The notes: generated by a model not told the origin, from the letters alone. A stretch of DNA of 64,000 nucleotides from Burkholderiales bacterium (GCA_016213205.1 JACRAZ010000102.1:1-64000), one strand, 5' to 3'. Positions 8,055 to 17,267 are shown, counted from the stretch's first letter. Numbers and translations: made by a program.

Positions 8055-9584
8055 TCAATGACCTGTGGGGTGTGAAGCCTGGGTGGCGGCCACGGCATCC
8101 AGCCGGGCCTGCGAAGGGTCGGCGCGGGGCACGCTGCCCTGTGCATCGAGCCACAGCAGCGGCTCGGCGCCGCCGTGCCAGCGCGGCCAGTCATCCGGCG
8201 TGCCCGTCAGCGCGAAGGTGGCCCAGGTGCGGGACAGGCGTGCGGCCAGCGCGCTGTCGGTCGCGCCGGCGCCCTCCAGGGTGTGCAGCGTGTCGAAGAC
8301 ATAGGGCAGTTCGCTCGCATGCAAGGCGCCCGCCGCCTGCGCCCCGCCATGGGCAAAGCGATAGACGTACACCGGCTGCCGCGGCGCCAGCGCGCGGGCG
8401 AAGCAGCGCGCGGGTTCGACGAAGACCTGGTCGCCGCGCAGTCTGGCCACGAAGCCGGCTTCGCCCTGTTGCAGCTCGCCCGCGTAGGCTGCCTTGAGCG
8501 CCGCGGCATCGGCCGCGGCGAAGTCCGCCAGCACGCGTTCGGCCGACTGCTGTGGCGCCAGGTGCGGTGCGGCCAGGAAGCCCAGTTCGTCGCTGTTGGC
8601 GCCGATGAGCACCGGCAGGCGCGCCAGGTCGCCGCGCAAGGCCGCCTGCTCGGGCGACTGCGGCCACCACGCACCGCCGCGCACTGGGCCGGTGAAGTCC
8701 GGCGCCGTGCCCATCAGGCCCAGCCCCTGGGTCAGCACATCCACCGGCAGGCGGCGCAGCGCGCTCAACACGGTGGCGTCGTCCGCATCGGGCACGCCCA
8801 CGCTGCGCGCCCACGCAAGCGCCAGCGCCGGCGCGTCGTCGGGGCCATCGCCCAGGCTGCGGGTGCGGCGGCCCATCGCGTCGGCATCGCGCAGCGGCGC
8901 CGATTGCAGGATGGCCTGCGCGAACAGGCCGCGCGCCGCGGGGCTGGCCATCAGCCAGGCCACCGAATGGGCGCCGGCCGATTCGCCGAACAGCGTGACA
9001 CGCGCCGGGTCGCCGCCGAACGCGGCAATGTGGCGCTGCACCCAGCGCAGCGCGGCCAGCTGGTCCATCAGGCCGAAATTGCCCACCGCATCGTCGCCCT
9101 GCGTGCGGCGCAGCGCCGGGTGGGCAAAGAAGCCGAGGCGGCCCAGCCGATAGTTCAGGCTCACTACCACCACGCCGTGCGAGGCGAGGCCGGCGCCGTC
9201 GTAGCGCGCAGGCGAACTGCCGCCGCTGACGAAGCCGCCGCCGTGGATCCACACCATCACCGCACGCGGCGCGGCGGCCGGCGCGGCCGGGGCCCACACG
9301 TTCAGGCTGAGGCAGTCTTCCGAACAAGTGCCCCGCGGCGGCGCCGCATCGAAGGGCTCGACATGCTGCGGCGCGTTGTCGCCGTAGCGGTCGGCCACGC
9401 GCACCCCGTGCCAGGGCAGCGCGGGTTGCGGGGGTCGCCAGCGCAGCTCGCCCACCGGGGGCGCGGCATAGGGCACGCCCAGGTAGCGATGCAGCGCCGC
9501 CCCCTGCGGGCCGCTGCATCGCTGGCCCTGCAGGCGGCCAGGGTCGATCTGGACCACCGGCCCCAGGTCTGCCATGCTGCTCAC
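8055..9584 (-). CDS. type-B carboxylesterase, second copy
   Basis: A second type-B carboxylesterase (509 aa) with GVPYAAPPVGELR, EDCLSLNVW, VMVWIHGGGF and nucleophile elbow GESAGAHS. The acid is in IGANSDE. The usual downstream catalytic His is likely the one in GALHASELPYVF. It differs considerably from its neighbour, so the pair is an old duplication or two separate acquisitions, not a recent tandem copy. I chose the GTG at 9584: it overlaps the upstream TGA (GTGA) and has GGAGG seven bases before it. An ATG nine bases further on (9575) is the alternative. The 1-base gap to the next esterase supports co-translation. Confidence 0.9.
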   Translation of the reverse strand: MSSMADLGPVVQIDPGRLQGQRCSGPQGAALHRYLGVPYAAPPVGELRWRPPQPALPWHGVRVADRYGDNAPQHVEPFDAAPPRGTCSEDCLSLNVWAPAAPAAAPRAVMVWIHGGGFVSGGSSPARYDGAGLASHGVVVVSLNYRLGRLGFFAHPALRRTQGDDAVGNFGLMDQLAALRWVQRHIAAFGGDPARVTLFGESAGAHSVAWLMASPAARGLFAQAILQSAPLRDADAMGRRTRSLGDGPDDAPALALAWARSVGVPDADDATVLSALRRLPVDVLTQGLGLMGTAPDFTGPVRGGAWWPQSPEQAALRGDLARLPVLIGANSDELGFLAAPHLAPQQSAERVLADFAAADAAALKAAYAGELQQGEAGFVARLRGDQVFVEPARCFARALAPRQPVYVYRFAHGGAQAAGALHASELPYVFDTLHTLEGAGATDSALAARLSRTWATFALTGTPDDWPRWHGGAEPLLWLDAQGSVPRADPSQARLDAVAATQASHPTGH

Positions 9585-12157
9585 GCGACGGCCTCCGGCG
9601 CCTTGTGGAAGCGCCCGTCCTTCATGATGGCCCTGAGCCGCTGCTTGTCCTGCAGCAGGCTCACGTCGACCGTGGGGTCGCCATCGACCAGCAGCAGGTC
9701 GGCCAGCCAGCCGGGGCGCACCTGGCCGAGCTCGTCGCCACGCCCCATCAGCTGCCCGCCCAGGGCGGTGGCGGCGTGCAGTGTCTCGGCCGGCGTGTAG
9801 CCGAAATGCTCGACCCACAGGGCCAGGTCGCGTGCGTTCCGGCCATTGGGGTTGAACGGAAAGCCATAGTCGCCGCCCGGCACCAGGCGCAGGCCGCGCC
9901 GCTTGAGTTCGGGCACCAGGGCCTTCTGGCGCGCCAGCACGATGGCGGCGTCCTGCTTCATGTGCGTCATGTCGATGTGCGGTGGGGGGTCGGCGTCGAG
10001 CGTGGCCTGGATGATGCCGATGGAGGGGCCGACGAAGATGCGGTCTTTCGCGGCCTCGAGCAGGTCCAGTGTGCCTTCGTCGGCATAGGTGCAGTGGTAC
10101 AGCACGCGAAAGCCGTGCCGCAGGCCCATGCGGATGGCCTCGTTGGCGTGCGCATGGCCCGTCAGCCACACGCCGCTGGCGCGCGCCGCGTCGCCGGCTG
10201 CGCGGATCTCGTCGTCGCTGTACAGCACCTCCAGCGAGGCGCCGGGCTTGAGCGCACTTTCGCCCGACAGCAGGAACTTCACCGATTGGGCGCCCAGTTC
10301 GGCACAGGCCTTCACGAAGGCACGCACGCTGTCGGGGCCGGCGCCGTGCTCGTCGACCCGGCCGCCTTCGAGGAAGCCGCCGTCCGAGGGGGGCTCGCGC
10401 TCCACCGACGAGGGAATCAGCCGCGGCCCCGGCAGGCCACCCGATTCGATCTGGTCGCGCAGCACCACCTCGAGCCGCTTGCTCAACGCACCAGCAGAGT
10501 ACGCACTGGTGAAGCCGTGGTCGAGCAGGATGCGTGCGTTGCGCGCGGCCGTGAGCGCCAGTTCCTCCGGCGGCAACACCATGCCCGGCACAAACTTCTC
10601 CACCGAGCTGGGCCAGGTGAGATGTGCATGCGCTTCGACCAGCCCCGGCATCAGGGTGCCGCCGCGCCCGTCGATGACGCGGGCGTTCGCGTGCGACACC
10701 GTGGCCCCGTCGCGCGCCACGGCCACGATGCGGTTTCCCTCCACCCGCACCTCGCCCGGGAACGGTGGCGCGCCGCTGCCATCGAACACCTGCACGCGGG
10801 TGAACACCACCGCCGGGGGGGGCGCCGGCGGTGTGTGGCGCAGACCGGCCGGCATGTCGCGTGCGGGCCCCGGTTGGGCCTGCACCTGCGCCCCTTCGGG
10901 CAAGGCATTGGCGCGGATGATGGCCGCGTAGTGGTGCGCGCTGGGCTTGGGGCTGCGCTGTTGCGTGGCGCGATCCACCGCGATCAGGCCGAAGCGCTTG
11001 CCATAACCGAACACCCACTCGAAGTTGTCGAACGCGCTCCAGTGCAGGTAGCCGATCACCGGCACGCCATCGGCGATGCAGCGGTGCACGCTGGCCAACG
11101 CGCGGTCGATGAAGGCGATGCGGCGCGCATCGTCACCGGTGGCAATGCCGTTTTCGCTGACGAGGATCGGGAGCTTGAGCTCGCGCGACACATCGCGCAG
11201 CACCGCGCCCAGTGCCTCAGGGGCGAACTCGTAGCCCATGTCGGTGCGCTCGCTGTCCGCGGGCGGGGGCACCTGGCCTGCGGGGCCGTGGACCTCGCGG
11301 GTGTAGTTCTGCAGGCCGAAGAAGTCGTCGCCTTCGATCACCGGCAGCCACTGCCGGAAGTTGCCGTGCCAGGCCTTTGCAGCGCCGGCCTCGCCGCCGG
11401 GCACGAACTGCACCTGAGAGACCGCCAGCGACAGGCCCACCTGCACGCCGGGCGCCACGCGGCGCAGCACCTCGCGTGCTGCCCGGTGCGCAGCAGCGAT
11501 GACGGCCACCCCCTGCTCGTCGCCAGCCATCTGGAAGTTGCAGTAGCGCTCGGCCGGCACGCCGCAGGCCGCGGCCGCGGCGGCGCGCCAGGCCGGCGCC
11601 TTCCACGCCGCGATGTCCACGCCCACCGGCGGCACGAATTCGAGCTGCTGGAACAGGCTGCGCAGCAGCACGCCGATGTTGCACTCGTTGAGCGTGATCA
11701 CGCGGCGCACGCGGCCGTCGAACGCCCGCATCACGGCCTCGACGTAACGCGCAAACAGCGCGGGTGTGTCGGCACCGTGCCATCCGCCCTGGGCCATCAG
11801 CCATTGCGGCGAGCTGAAGTGGTGCAGCGCCACCACCGGCTCCACGCCGTGCGCCACGCAGGTGTCGGCCATGTCGCGGTAATGGGCCAGCGCCTCGACC
11901 GAGAACGCGCCGCACTGCGGCTCGACGCGGGCCCATTCCACCGAGAAGCGGTAGCACGGCAGGCCCAGCGAGGCCAGCAGCGCGATGTCATCGCGGTAGC
12001 GGCGGTAGTGGTCGATGGCCTCGCCCGAGGCCTCGGGGTAAGGCGACTGCGCGACATGCTCTTCGAGCCAGTTGTCGGAGTCGAGGTTGTGGCCTTCGGT
12101 CTGGTGGGCCGAGGTGGCCGCACCCCACAGGAAGCCAGGGGGGAATCTGCGTGTCAT
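9581..12157 (-). CDS. GH1 beta-glucosidase fused to amidohydrolase
   Basis: Bifunctional protein of 858 aa. Residues 1-415 are a glycoside hydrolase family 1 domain: start FPPGFLWGAATSAHQTEG, acid/base Glu158 in TLNECN (usual TLNEP, so Pro is replaced by Cys) and nucleophile Glu336 in SENG. A Pro/Ala linker (about 420-448) leads to a metal-dependent amidohydrolase (450-858) of the imidazolonepropionase/Xaa-Pro dipeptidase type. Its ligand set is complete: His510-x-His512, Lys627 (SVKFLL, carboxylated in relatives), His668, His688 and Asp763. No signal peptide is seen. The same amidohydrolase occurs alone at 25352-26587. The ATG at 12157 matches the usual GH1 start. The frame is continuous through the linker with no internal stop. 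Inferred role: removes a sugar, then cuts an amide in the aglycone. Confidence 0.9.
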   Translation of the reverse strand: MTRRFPPGFLWGAATSAHQTEGHNLDSDNWLEEHVAQSPYPEASGEAIDHYRRYRDDIALLASLGLPCYRFSVEWARVEPQCGAFSVEALAHYRDMADTCVAHGVEPVVALHHFSSPQWLMAQGGWHGADTPALFARYVEAVMRAFDGRVRRVITLNECNIGVLLRSLFQQLEFVPPVGVDIAAWKAPAWRAAAAAACGVPAERYCNFQMAGDEQGVAVIAAAHRAAREVLRRVAPGVQVGLSLAVSQVQFVPGGEAGAAKAWHGNFRQWLPVIEGDDFFGLQNYTREVHGPAGQVPPPADSERTDMGYEFAPEALGAVLRDVSRELKLPILVSENGIATGDDARRIAFIDRALASVHRCIADGVPVIGYLHWSAFDNFEWVFGYGKRFGLIAVDRATQQRSPKPSAHHYAAIIRANALPEGAQVQAQPGPARDMPAGLRHTPPAPPPAVVFTRVQVFDGSGAPPFPGEVRVEGNRIVAVARDGATVSHANARVIDGRGGTLMPGLVEAHAHLTWPSSVEKFVPGMVLPPEELALTAARNARILLDHGFTSAYSAGALSKRLEVVLRDQIESGGLPGPRLIPSSVEREPPSDGGFLEGGRVDEHGAGPDSVRAFVKACAELGAQSVKFLLSGESALKPGASLEVLYSDDEIRAAGDAARASGVWLTGHAHANEAIRMGLRHGFRVLYHCTYADEGTLDLLEAAKDRIFVGPSIGIIQATLDADPPPHIDMTHMKQDAAIVLARQKALVPELKRRGLRLVPGGDYGFPFNPNGRNARDLALWVEHFGYTPAETLHAATALGGQLMGRGDELGQVRPGWLADLLLVDGDPTVDVSLLQDKQRLRAIMKDGRFHKAPEAVA

Positions 12158-12253
12158 GGTTGGATTCGGGAGAGAAGGAAGCGCCGCGGGGCTCACTGGA
12201 GTACCTTCGTGCTGTCGCACACCGGTATTCGCCCTTGGGGCGGCCCGGCGGGC

Positions 12254-13600
12254 TCATGCCCCCGCGGCGACGCGCAGGCGCGCGAGGTCGTCGCGCAACT
12301 GCGTCAGTTCGGCACGGCCGAGCGGGTAGCCCCAGCCGATGAGTGCGGCATAGAGCAGCGCGAACAGCGCCGGCACCACACCCATCAGCGCGGAGATGCC
12401 CTGCAGCGCCGGCTCGGCCTGCTGCGCGCTGCCGGTGACGTAGTGCGTCCACGCCAGCACGGCGCCCACGATGCCGGAACACAGGCCAGCCCCCACCTTG
12501 CCCGCGAAGTTGGAGGTGGCGAAGAGCGTGCCCACCACGCGGCGCCCGCTGTCGCGTTCCACCTCGTCGGCCGTGTCGGCCACCATAGAGACGGTGATGG
12601 GCGCACCCACCCCCAGCAGCACGTTGGCCAGCACCGCCAGCAGCATCACCAGCGGCACCCGCCCTGGCCCGGCGGCCAGGTAGCCCAGCAGCACCACGGC
12701 GTTGGCCACCGCGCTGGCCACCAGCACGCGCTTCTTGCAGTAGCGCCGGGTGAGCAGGCCGCTGAGCACCACGCCGAGCACCAGGCCGATGCCGCTCAGG
12801 CCCATGAAGGGCCCGATCAGCCCGGGTTCCTTCATCACTGCGGCGAAGTAGTAAACGCCGCTGGCCAGCGGCAGCCCGATCAGCGTGGCCTGCACGCCGG
12901 TGGCCGAGATGATGGTGCGCCAGCCTCGGTTGCGCCACAGCGCGGCGATGTCGCCCCGCAGGTCCTGGGGCGCCGAGGCCATCGGAGGCGTGCGTTCGCG
13001 CACGCCGGCAAAGCACAGCCAGGTGAACAGCAGGCCCAGCACGGCCATCAGCATGGCGGCGCGCTGGAAGCCCACGGCCTGGTTGCCCTGGGCCAACGCG
13101 TCCTTCAGGATCGGAAAGCCCGCGCCGCAGGCGATCACGCACAGGAACAGCAGCAACGCGCCCACCCCGGTGAGCCGCAGGCGCTCCACCGGGTCGGTTG
13201 CCATCAGGGCCGACAGCGACTGCAGCGGGATCTGCACCAGGCTGTAGCACCACCACAGCGCCACATAGGCGGCGATGACGAAGGCGGTGCCCGCCGCACC
13301 CGGCCACGGCGGCAGCGTGAAACTGGCCACCATTGCCACGGCCAGCAGCGGCGGTGTCCACAGCAGGAAGGGGCGGCACTGGCCCCAGCGGGTGCGCGTG
13401 CGGTCGACCAGGCGACCGACCATCAGGTCCCACACCGCATCGCCCACCCGCACCAGCAGCAGCATGGTGCCGATGAAGGCCGCGCTGAAGCCGGCCACAT
13501 CGGTGTAGAAGTACATCGCCATGCCGCTGGTGGCGGTGACCGCCGTGGGGAAGAAGTTGCCCATCCCGAAGGCGATCTTCTCGAGCGTTGGAATGCGCAT
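12254..13600 (-). CDS. GPH-family sugar/glycoside:cation symporter
   Basis: Inner-membrane transporter (448 aa) of the glycoside-pentoside-hexuronide:cation symporter family (MFS_2). About 12 hydrophobic segments are visible. Family marks are KIAFGMGNFF at the N-terminus, the LLLVRVGDAVWDLMVGRLVDRTRTRWGQCRPFLLW block (about residues 47-80) with the conserved Asp pair and Arg/Lys loop, and SMVADTADEVERDSGRR in the second half. It should take a glycoside from periplasm to cytoplasm, between the TonB receptor 22 bases upstream and the glycosidase fusion downstream. This position is the main reason to treat the locus as a glycoside uptake and degradation unit. Confidence 0.9.
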   Translation of the reverse strand: MRIPTLEKIAFGMGNFFPTAVTATSGMAMYFYTDVAGFSAAFIGTMLLLVRVGDAVWDLMVGRLVDRTRTRWGQCRPFLLWTPPLLAVAMVASFTLPPWPGAAGTAFVIAAYVALWWCYSLVQIPLQSLSALMATDPVERLRLTGVGALLLFLCVIACGAGFPILKDALAQGNQAVGFQRAAMLMAVLGLLFTWLCFAGVRERTPPMASAPQDLRGDIAALWRNRGWRTIISATGVQATLIGLPLASGVYYFAAVMKEPGLIGPFMGLSGIGLVLGVVLSGLLTRRYCKKRVLVASAVANAVVLLGYLAAGPGRVPLVMLLAVLANVLLGVGAPITVSMVADTADEVERDSGRRVVGTLFATSNFAGKVGAGLCSGIVGAVLAWTHYVTGSAQQAEPALQGISALMGVVPALFALLYAALIGWGYPLGRAELTQLRDDLARLRVAAGA

Positions 13601-13622
13601 GGCTCGTGGGCTCCCGGTCGGA

Positions 13623-15983
13623 TCAGAACTTGAGGTCGAGTGTCACGCCGTAGGACCGGAACGATGCGGACGACAGCGAGTAGGCGTAACCCGACCCGGC
13701 GCCCTTGCCCGGCAGCGGGTAGAGGATGGCCGAGGGCACGCGCTCATCGGTGGCGTTGCGCACGAAGACGTTCAGCCCCCAGGTGTCCGCCGGGTTGCGC
13801 AGGCCGGTGTGCAGGCCCGCGATCGTGTGCGCCTTGAAGCTGCACTCGACGGCCAGCGTGTTGCAGTAGCGCACGCGGGTCTTGTAGGTGAGGTCGGCAC
13901 CCAGGGTCCACTCGTATTCGCCGAACACCGGGGTGGCGTATTCGACGCCCAGCGTGAGCTTGCCCTTGGGCGAATACAGCAGGCGCTGGCCGGTCACGTC
14001 GTTGCCGTCGAAGCTGAATCCCTGGGGGTACTCGGTGCCCAGGATCAGCGCGCCGGAAGCGCTCAGCGTCAGCGCGGGCGTGAGCCGGGCCCGCAGGTCG
14101 AGCTCCATCCCGCTGGTCGTGACCGACGGAACATTCAGCGGCGTGCACACCAGCGCACCCACCGGGCTGAGCGTGCAGTTCTGCTCCTGGAAGTTGCGGA
14201 TGCGGGTGCGGAAGACGGCCAGGTCGAGGTTCAGGCGACGGTCGAGCAGCGTGGTCTTCACGCCCGCTTCGAGGCTGGTCGGTACCTCGGGCTGAATGGC
14301 CGAGCTGGGCGAGCTGAGGTGGCCGGATTGAGGCGGCGTGCAGTCGTCGACGATCTGCGGCCCCTTGTAGCCCCGGGTGATCGTGGCGTAGAAGTTGGTG
14401 CTCTTGTCCACCGTGTACAGCAGGCCCAGCTTGCCGGACAGGTTGTGTTCCTTGGCGGTGCCGCCACGCTTGCAAGTGGAAGTGGGCGCGGCAAAGGGCT
14501 GGAAGGCGACGTTCTGCGTGCCGAAGTAGGTGTCATGCACCTTGTCCTGCGTGTAGCGCAGGCCGGTCACCAGGCTGGCCTGCTCACTGAGCTGGGTGAT
14601 GGCCTGGCCGAACAGTGCGGCGGACTGGATCTGCGTGGCGCGGTCGATCCGGGTGGAGATGCTGCGCGGCACCGGTGGCGAGGGCGCGAATGGCGACGGG
14701 TAGATGTTCGTGGTGTTGCTGTTCCAGGCGTCGTAGTCGGAGAAGAACGCACCGACCACCCATTCAACCGGCTGGCGCGGCGCGCTGGCCAGGCGTACTT
14801 CCTGCGACAGCTGGCGCGCATAGCTGCTGCCGGCGGTGTTGGTGATCTTGTCGGGCGCCAGGTTCATGCTGATCGAGCGTGAATCGTCCGGCCCGCCGCT
14901 GCGCTCGCGCATGGCGGTGATCGAGGTGAGCGTCATGCCGCCGCCCAGCGTGTAGTCGACCTGCCCGGAGACGCCGCCGACGACGGTGCGCAGATGCTCC
15001 GGCACGTCGGAGCAGACCTGGTTGTTGGTGCTGCTGACGTTCACGCCGCAGGCCGCGAACTCGGCGCGGGGCTGGTGGTTGCCCGCGGTGTTGACCGCAT
15101 TGGCCACGAAGGGCGCGAAGAAGGTGGCGCCGGTGGTGCGGGTGACGTCGTGGTCGGCGATCAGGTTGACCACGAGGTCGGCGCTGGGCTTGAGCAGGTA
15201 GCGCAGGCGCACACCGTTGGCGCCGGTCTGGCTGTCTTCGCCCGTGTAGCGGTTTTCGTAGACACCCTGCAGCCGATCGGCATGGGCCGTGACGCGCAGC
15301 GCCGACATGCCATTGATCGGCACGTTGACCGCGCCGCGCAGCACGGCGTTGCGCGTCTGGCCGCCCGAGAACTCGGCCGAGGCCGTGCCCTCGAAACGCC
15401 CGATGCGCGGCGCTGTGGTCACCAGGTTGAGCACACCGGCCGAAGCGTTCTTGCCGAACAGCGTGCCCTGCGGACCGCGCAGCACCTCGACCCGGTCCAG
15501 ATCGAACAGCGAGCCGCCGGCGGTGTTGCCCTGAGGCACGCCATCGACCACCACGCCCACCGAACTCTCGGCCGAGCTCGTGAACACGGCCGTGCCGATG
15601 CCCCGAATGGAGGCGCTGCCGCCCGCGCCACCCGCCTGCTGGTCACCGAACTCGAGGCTGGCCGCAGTCTTGGACAGGTCGCCGATGCTGCGGATGCCTT
15701 GCTTGTCCAGCTGCTCGCCGTTGACGACGCTCACCGCGATCGGCACTTCCTTGACGTTCTGGACGCGCTTTTGCGCCGTCACGACGATGACCGGCAACTC
15801 GAGGCTCTTGCCAGCCGCTGCCGGCGGCGCCGTGGGCGCGGCCTCGGGCTGCGAGGCCGCGGACGCGGGGGGCCGGGCGGCGGCGGGCGCGGCGGTCTGC
15901 GCCGCCGCGGGCAGGCAGGCCGCCAGCAGGCCGCAGCCGAGCAGCGCGTGCCCGATGGGCGTGAGGAGGGGATGGCGAATCAT
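13623..15983 (-). CDS. TonB-dependent outer-membrane receptor
   Basis: Outer-membrane active-transport receptor (786 aa). A signal peptide (hydrophobic core HALLGCGLLAACL, cleavage near AAAQTAA) is followed by an Ala/Pro-rich spacer, a TonB-box-like VIVVTAQKR near residue 65, a plug domain (VVNGEQLDKQGIRSIGDL, GVVVDGVPQG, DLDRVEVLRGPQGTLFGKNASAGVLN), and a beta-barrel ending in an aromatic residue (VTLDLKF). This is the catecholate/oar-like class common in sphingomonads and Burkholderiales for plant-derived or aromatic substrates. GGAGAC precedes the ATG. First gene of the catabolic operon, 33 bases downstream of a cre-like operator, so it is likely LacI-controlled. Confidence 0.93.
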   Translation of the reverse strand: MIRHPLLTPIGHALLGCGLLAACLPAAAQTAAPAAARPPASAASQPEAAPTAPPAAAGKSLELPVIVVTAQKRVQNVKEVPIAVSVVNGEQLDKQGIRSIGDLSKTAASLEFGDQQAGGAGGSASIRGIGTAVFTSSAESSVGVVVDGVPQGNTAGGSLFDLDRVEVLRGPQGTLFGKNASAGVLNLVTTAPRIGRFEGTASAEFSGGQTRNAVLRGAVNVPINGMSALRVTAHADRLQGVYENRYTGEDSQTGANGVRLRYLLKPSADLVVNLIADHDVTRTTGATFFAPFVANAVNTAGNHQPRAEFAACGVNVSSTNNQVCSDVPEHLRTVVGGVSGQVDYTLGGGMTLTSITAMRERSGGPDDSRSISMNLAPDKITNTAGSSYARQLSQEVRLASAPRQPVEWVVGAFFSDYDAWNSNTTNIYPSPFAPSPPVPRSISTRIDRATQIQSAALFGQAITQLSEQASLVTGLRYTQDKVHDTYFGTQNVAFQPFAAPTSTCKRGGTAKEHNLSGKLGLLYTVDKSTNFYATITRGYKGPQIVDDCTPPQSGHLSSPSSAIQPEVPTSLEAGVKTTLLDRRLNLDLAVFRTRIRNFQEQNCTLSPVGALVCTPLNVPSVTTSGMELDLRARLTPALTLSASGALILGTEYPQGFSFDGNDVTGQRLLYSPKGKLTLGVEYATPVFGEYEWTLGADLTYKTRVRYCNTLAVECSFKAHTIAGLHTGLRNPADTWGLNVFVRNATDERVPSAILYPLPGKGAGSGYAYSLSSASFRSYGVTLDLKF

Positions 15984-16016
15984 GGGTGTCTCCGTGCGGG
16001 CTGATGCTGTAATTAC

Positions 16017-16030
16017 TGAAAGCGCTTACA
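16017..16030. promoter_or_regulatory. cre-like LacI-family operator upstream of the TonB receptor
   Basis: TGAAAGCGCTTACA fits the LacI/CcpA-type consensus TGWNANCGNTNWCA at every position. It lies 34 bases upstream of the TonB receptor start, where a bound repressor would block transcription of the whole minus-strand operon. Confidence 0.7.
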
Positions 16031-16129
16031 GTCTATGAATCAATGCCGCGCCGCTGAATCCGTGGGAACCCGATGACCCCCTGCGTGGGGGCCGCGGGAC
16101 GCGACGCCGAAGCGTGAGCCCCGCACTTT

Positions 16130-16144
16130 CTGAAAACGCTACAG
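16130..16144. promoter_or_regulatory. second cre-like site upstream of lacI
   Basis: CTGAAAACGCTACAG resembles the operator at 16017-16030 but is one base shorter around the central CG. It lies 36 bases before the lacI ATG, so it suggests autoregulation. The two sites are centred about 113 bases apart, which would allow looping. Confidence 0.55.
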
Positions 16145-16180
16145 TTCAATCCTCTGCAGACCGTGAGCGCCCCGCACGCA

Positions 16181-17224
16181 ATGGCCCGAAACGCCCAAGA
16201 CAAGACCACGAAGCGCGCGACGATCCAGGACGTGGCCGACGCCGCCGGCGTGTCGATCGCCACGGTGTCGCGCGTGGTCAACGGCGAAGGCCAGGTGCGT
16301 TCGGCCACGCGCGAGCTGGTGCTGGCCGTCATCGATTCGCTGCGCTACCGGCCCACGCTGTCGGCGCGGCAGCTCGGCGGCGCGCGGTCCAAATGGATCG
16401 CGCTGGTCTACCAGAACCCGGGCATCGGCTTCATGCACCTGGTGCAAAGCGGCGCCGTGGACCGGTGCCGCAACGACGGCTACATGCTGTCGGTGCACGC
16501 CTGCCAGTTCACCGGCTCGGGCCTCGACCGGGAGCTGCTCGACATCGTCGACCAGCTGCAGCCCAGCGGCCTGATCCTGCCGCCGCCGATGAGCGTCTCG
16601 CCCCAGGTGATCGAAACCCTGGGCAAGTGCGGCATCCCGTTCGTGCGGCTGTGCCCGCAGGAGGACGACCATCGCTCGCCCCGCGTGTGGTTCGACGACC
16701 GCAGCGCCATGCAGGCCATGACGCGGCACGTGCTGGACCTGGGCCACCGCGACATCGCGCTGATCACGGGCCTGCCGGCCACCTCGCCCGACCCGCGGCG
16801 GCTGGGCTACCTCGACGCCGTGCGCGAGGCACGCCTGCCGGCCGCCGAGCGCAACATCTCCTACGGCGCCTACACCTTCGAGGGCGGCCTGGCGGCGGCG
16901 CAAGCGCTGCTGCAGCGCAAGCGCCGCCCCAGCGCGATCCTGGCGGCCAGCGACGACATGGCCGCGGCCGTGTTGCACACCGCGCATGCGATGGGCCTGC
17001 ACCTGCCCGACGAGTTGTCGGTGACGGGCTTCGACGATTCCTACGTCTCGACGATCGTCTCGCCCGGCCTCACCACCGTGCATGCGCCGCTGCACGAGCT
17101 GGGCTCTGCCGCGGCCGACCTGCTGATCAAGGGCCCGCCCGACATGCAGGCCGGCCTGGTGATCAACCGGCCCTGGCGACTGGTGCAGCGCGGCTCCACC
17201 GCGGCGCCGGCCAGCCGGACGTGA
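16181..17224 (+). CDS. LacI-family transcriptional repressor
   Basis: Regulator (347 aa from the ATG; a GTG 18 bases upstream is an alternative). The N-terminal helix-turn-helix is RATIQDVADAAGVSIATVSRVVNG (about residues 12-36), followed by the hinge YRPTLSARQLGG and a periplasmic-binding-protein-like effector domain (WIALVYQNPGIGF through GFDDSYVSTIVSPGLTTV). It is divergent from the TonB receptor, with two operator-like sites between them. It probably represses the TonB receptor/symporter/GH1-amidohydrolase/esterase operon until a sugar-type inducer binds. A C-terminal piece of a nearly identical gene lies at 5016-5170. Confidence 0.93.
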   Translation: MARNAQDKTTKRATIQDVADAAGVSIATVSRVVNGEGQVRSATRELVLAVIDSLRYRPTLSARQLGGARSKWIALVYQNPGIGFMHLVQSGAVDRCRNDGYMLSVHACQFTGSGLDRELLDIVDQLQPSGLILPPPMSVSPQVIETLGKCGIPFVRLCPQEDDHRSPRVWFDDRSAMQAMTRHVLDLGHRDIALITGLPATSPDPRRLGYLDAVREARLPAAERNISYGAYTFEGGLAAAQALLQRKRRPSAILAASDDMAAAVLHTAHAMGLHLPDELSVTGFDDSYVSTIVSPGLTTVHAPLHELGSAAADLLIKGPPDMQAGLVINRPWRLVQRGSTAAPASRT

Positions 17225-17267
17225 TCGTCCACGAACCGCCCGGCGAAACGACAACGGCCCGCTGCCG

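Noticed and set aside
8055-11018. A 987-codon frame joining the second esterase with a long N-terminal part
   Set aside because: The upstream part is a shifted reading of the amidohydrolase domain; the esterase starts at 9584 with its own GGAGG.
9605-13633. A 1342-codon open frame on the plus strand
   Set aside because: It is antisense to the GH1-amidohydrolase and symporter genes, is His/Gln/Arg/Ala-rich and has no domain. Long antisense frames are expected at this GC content.
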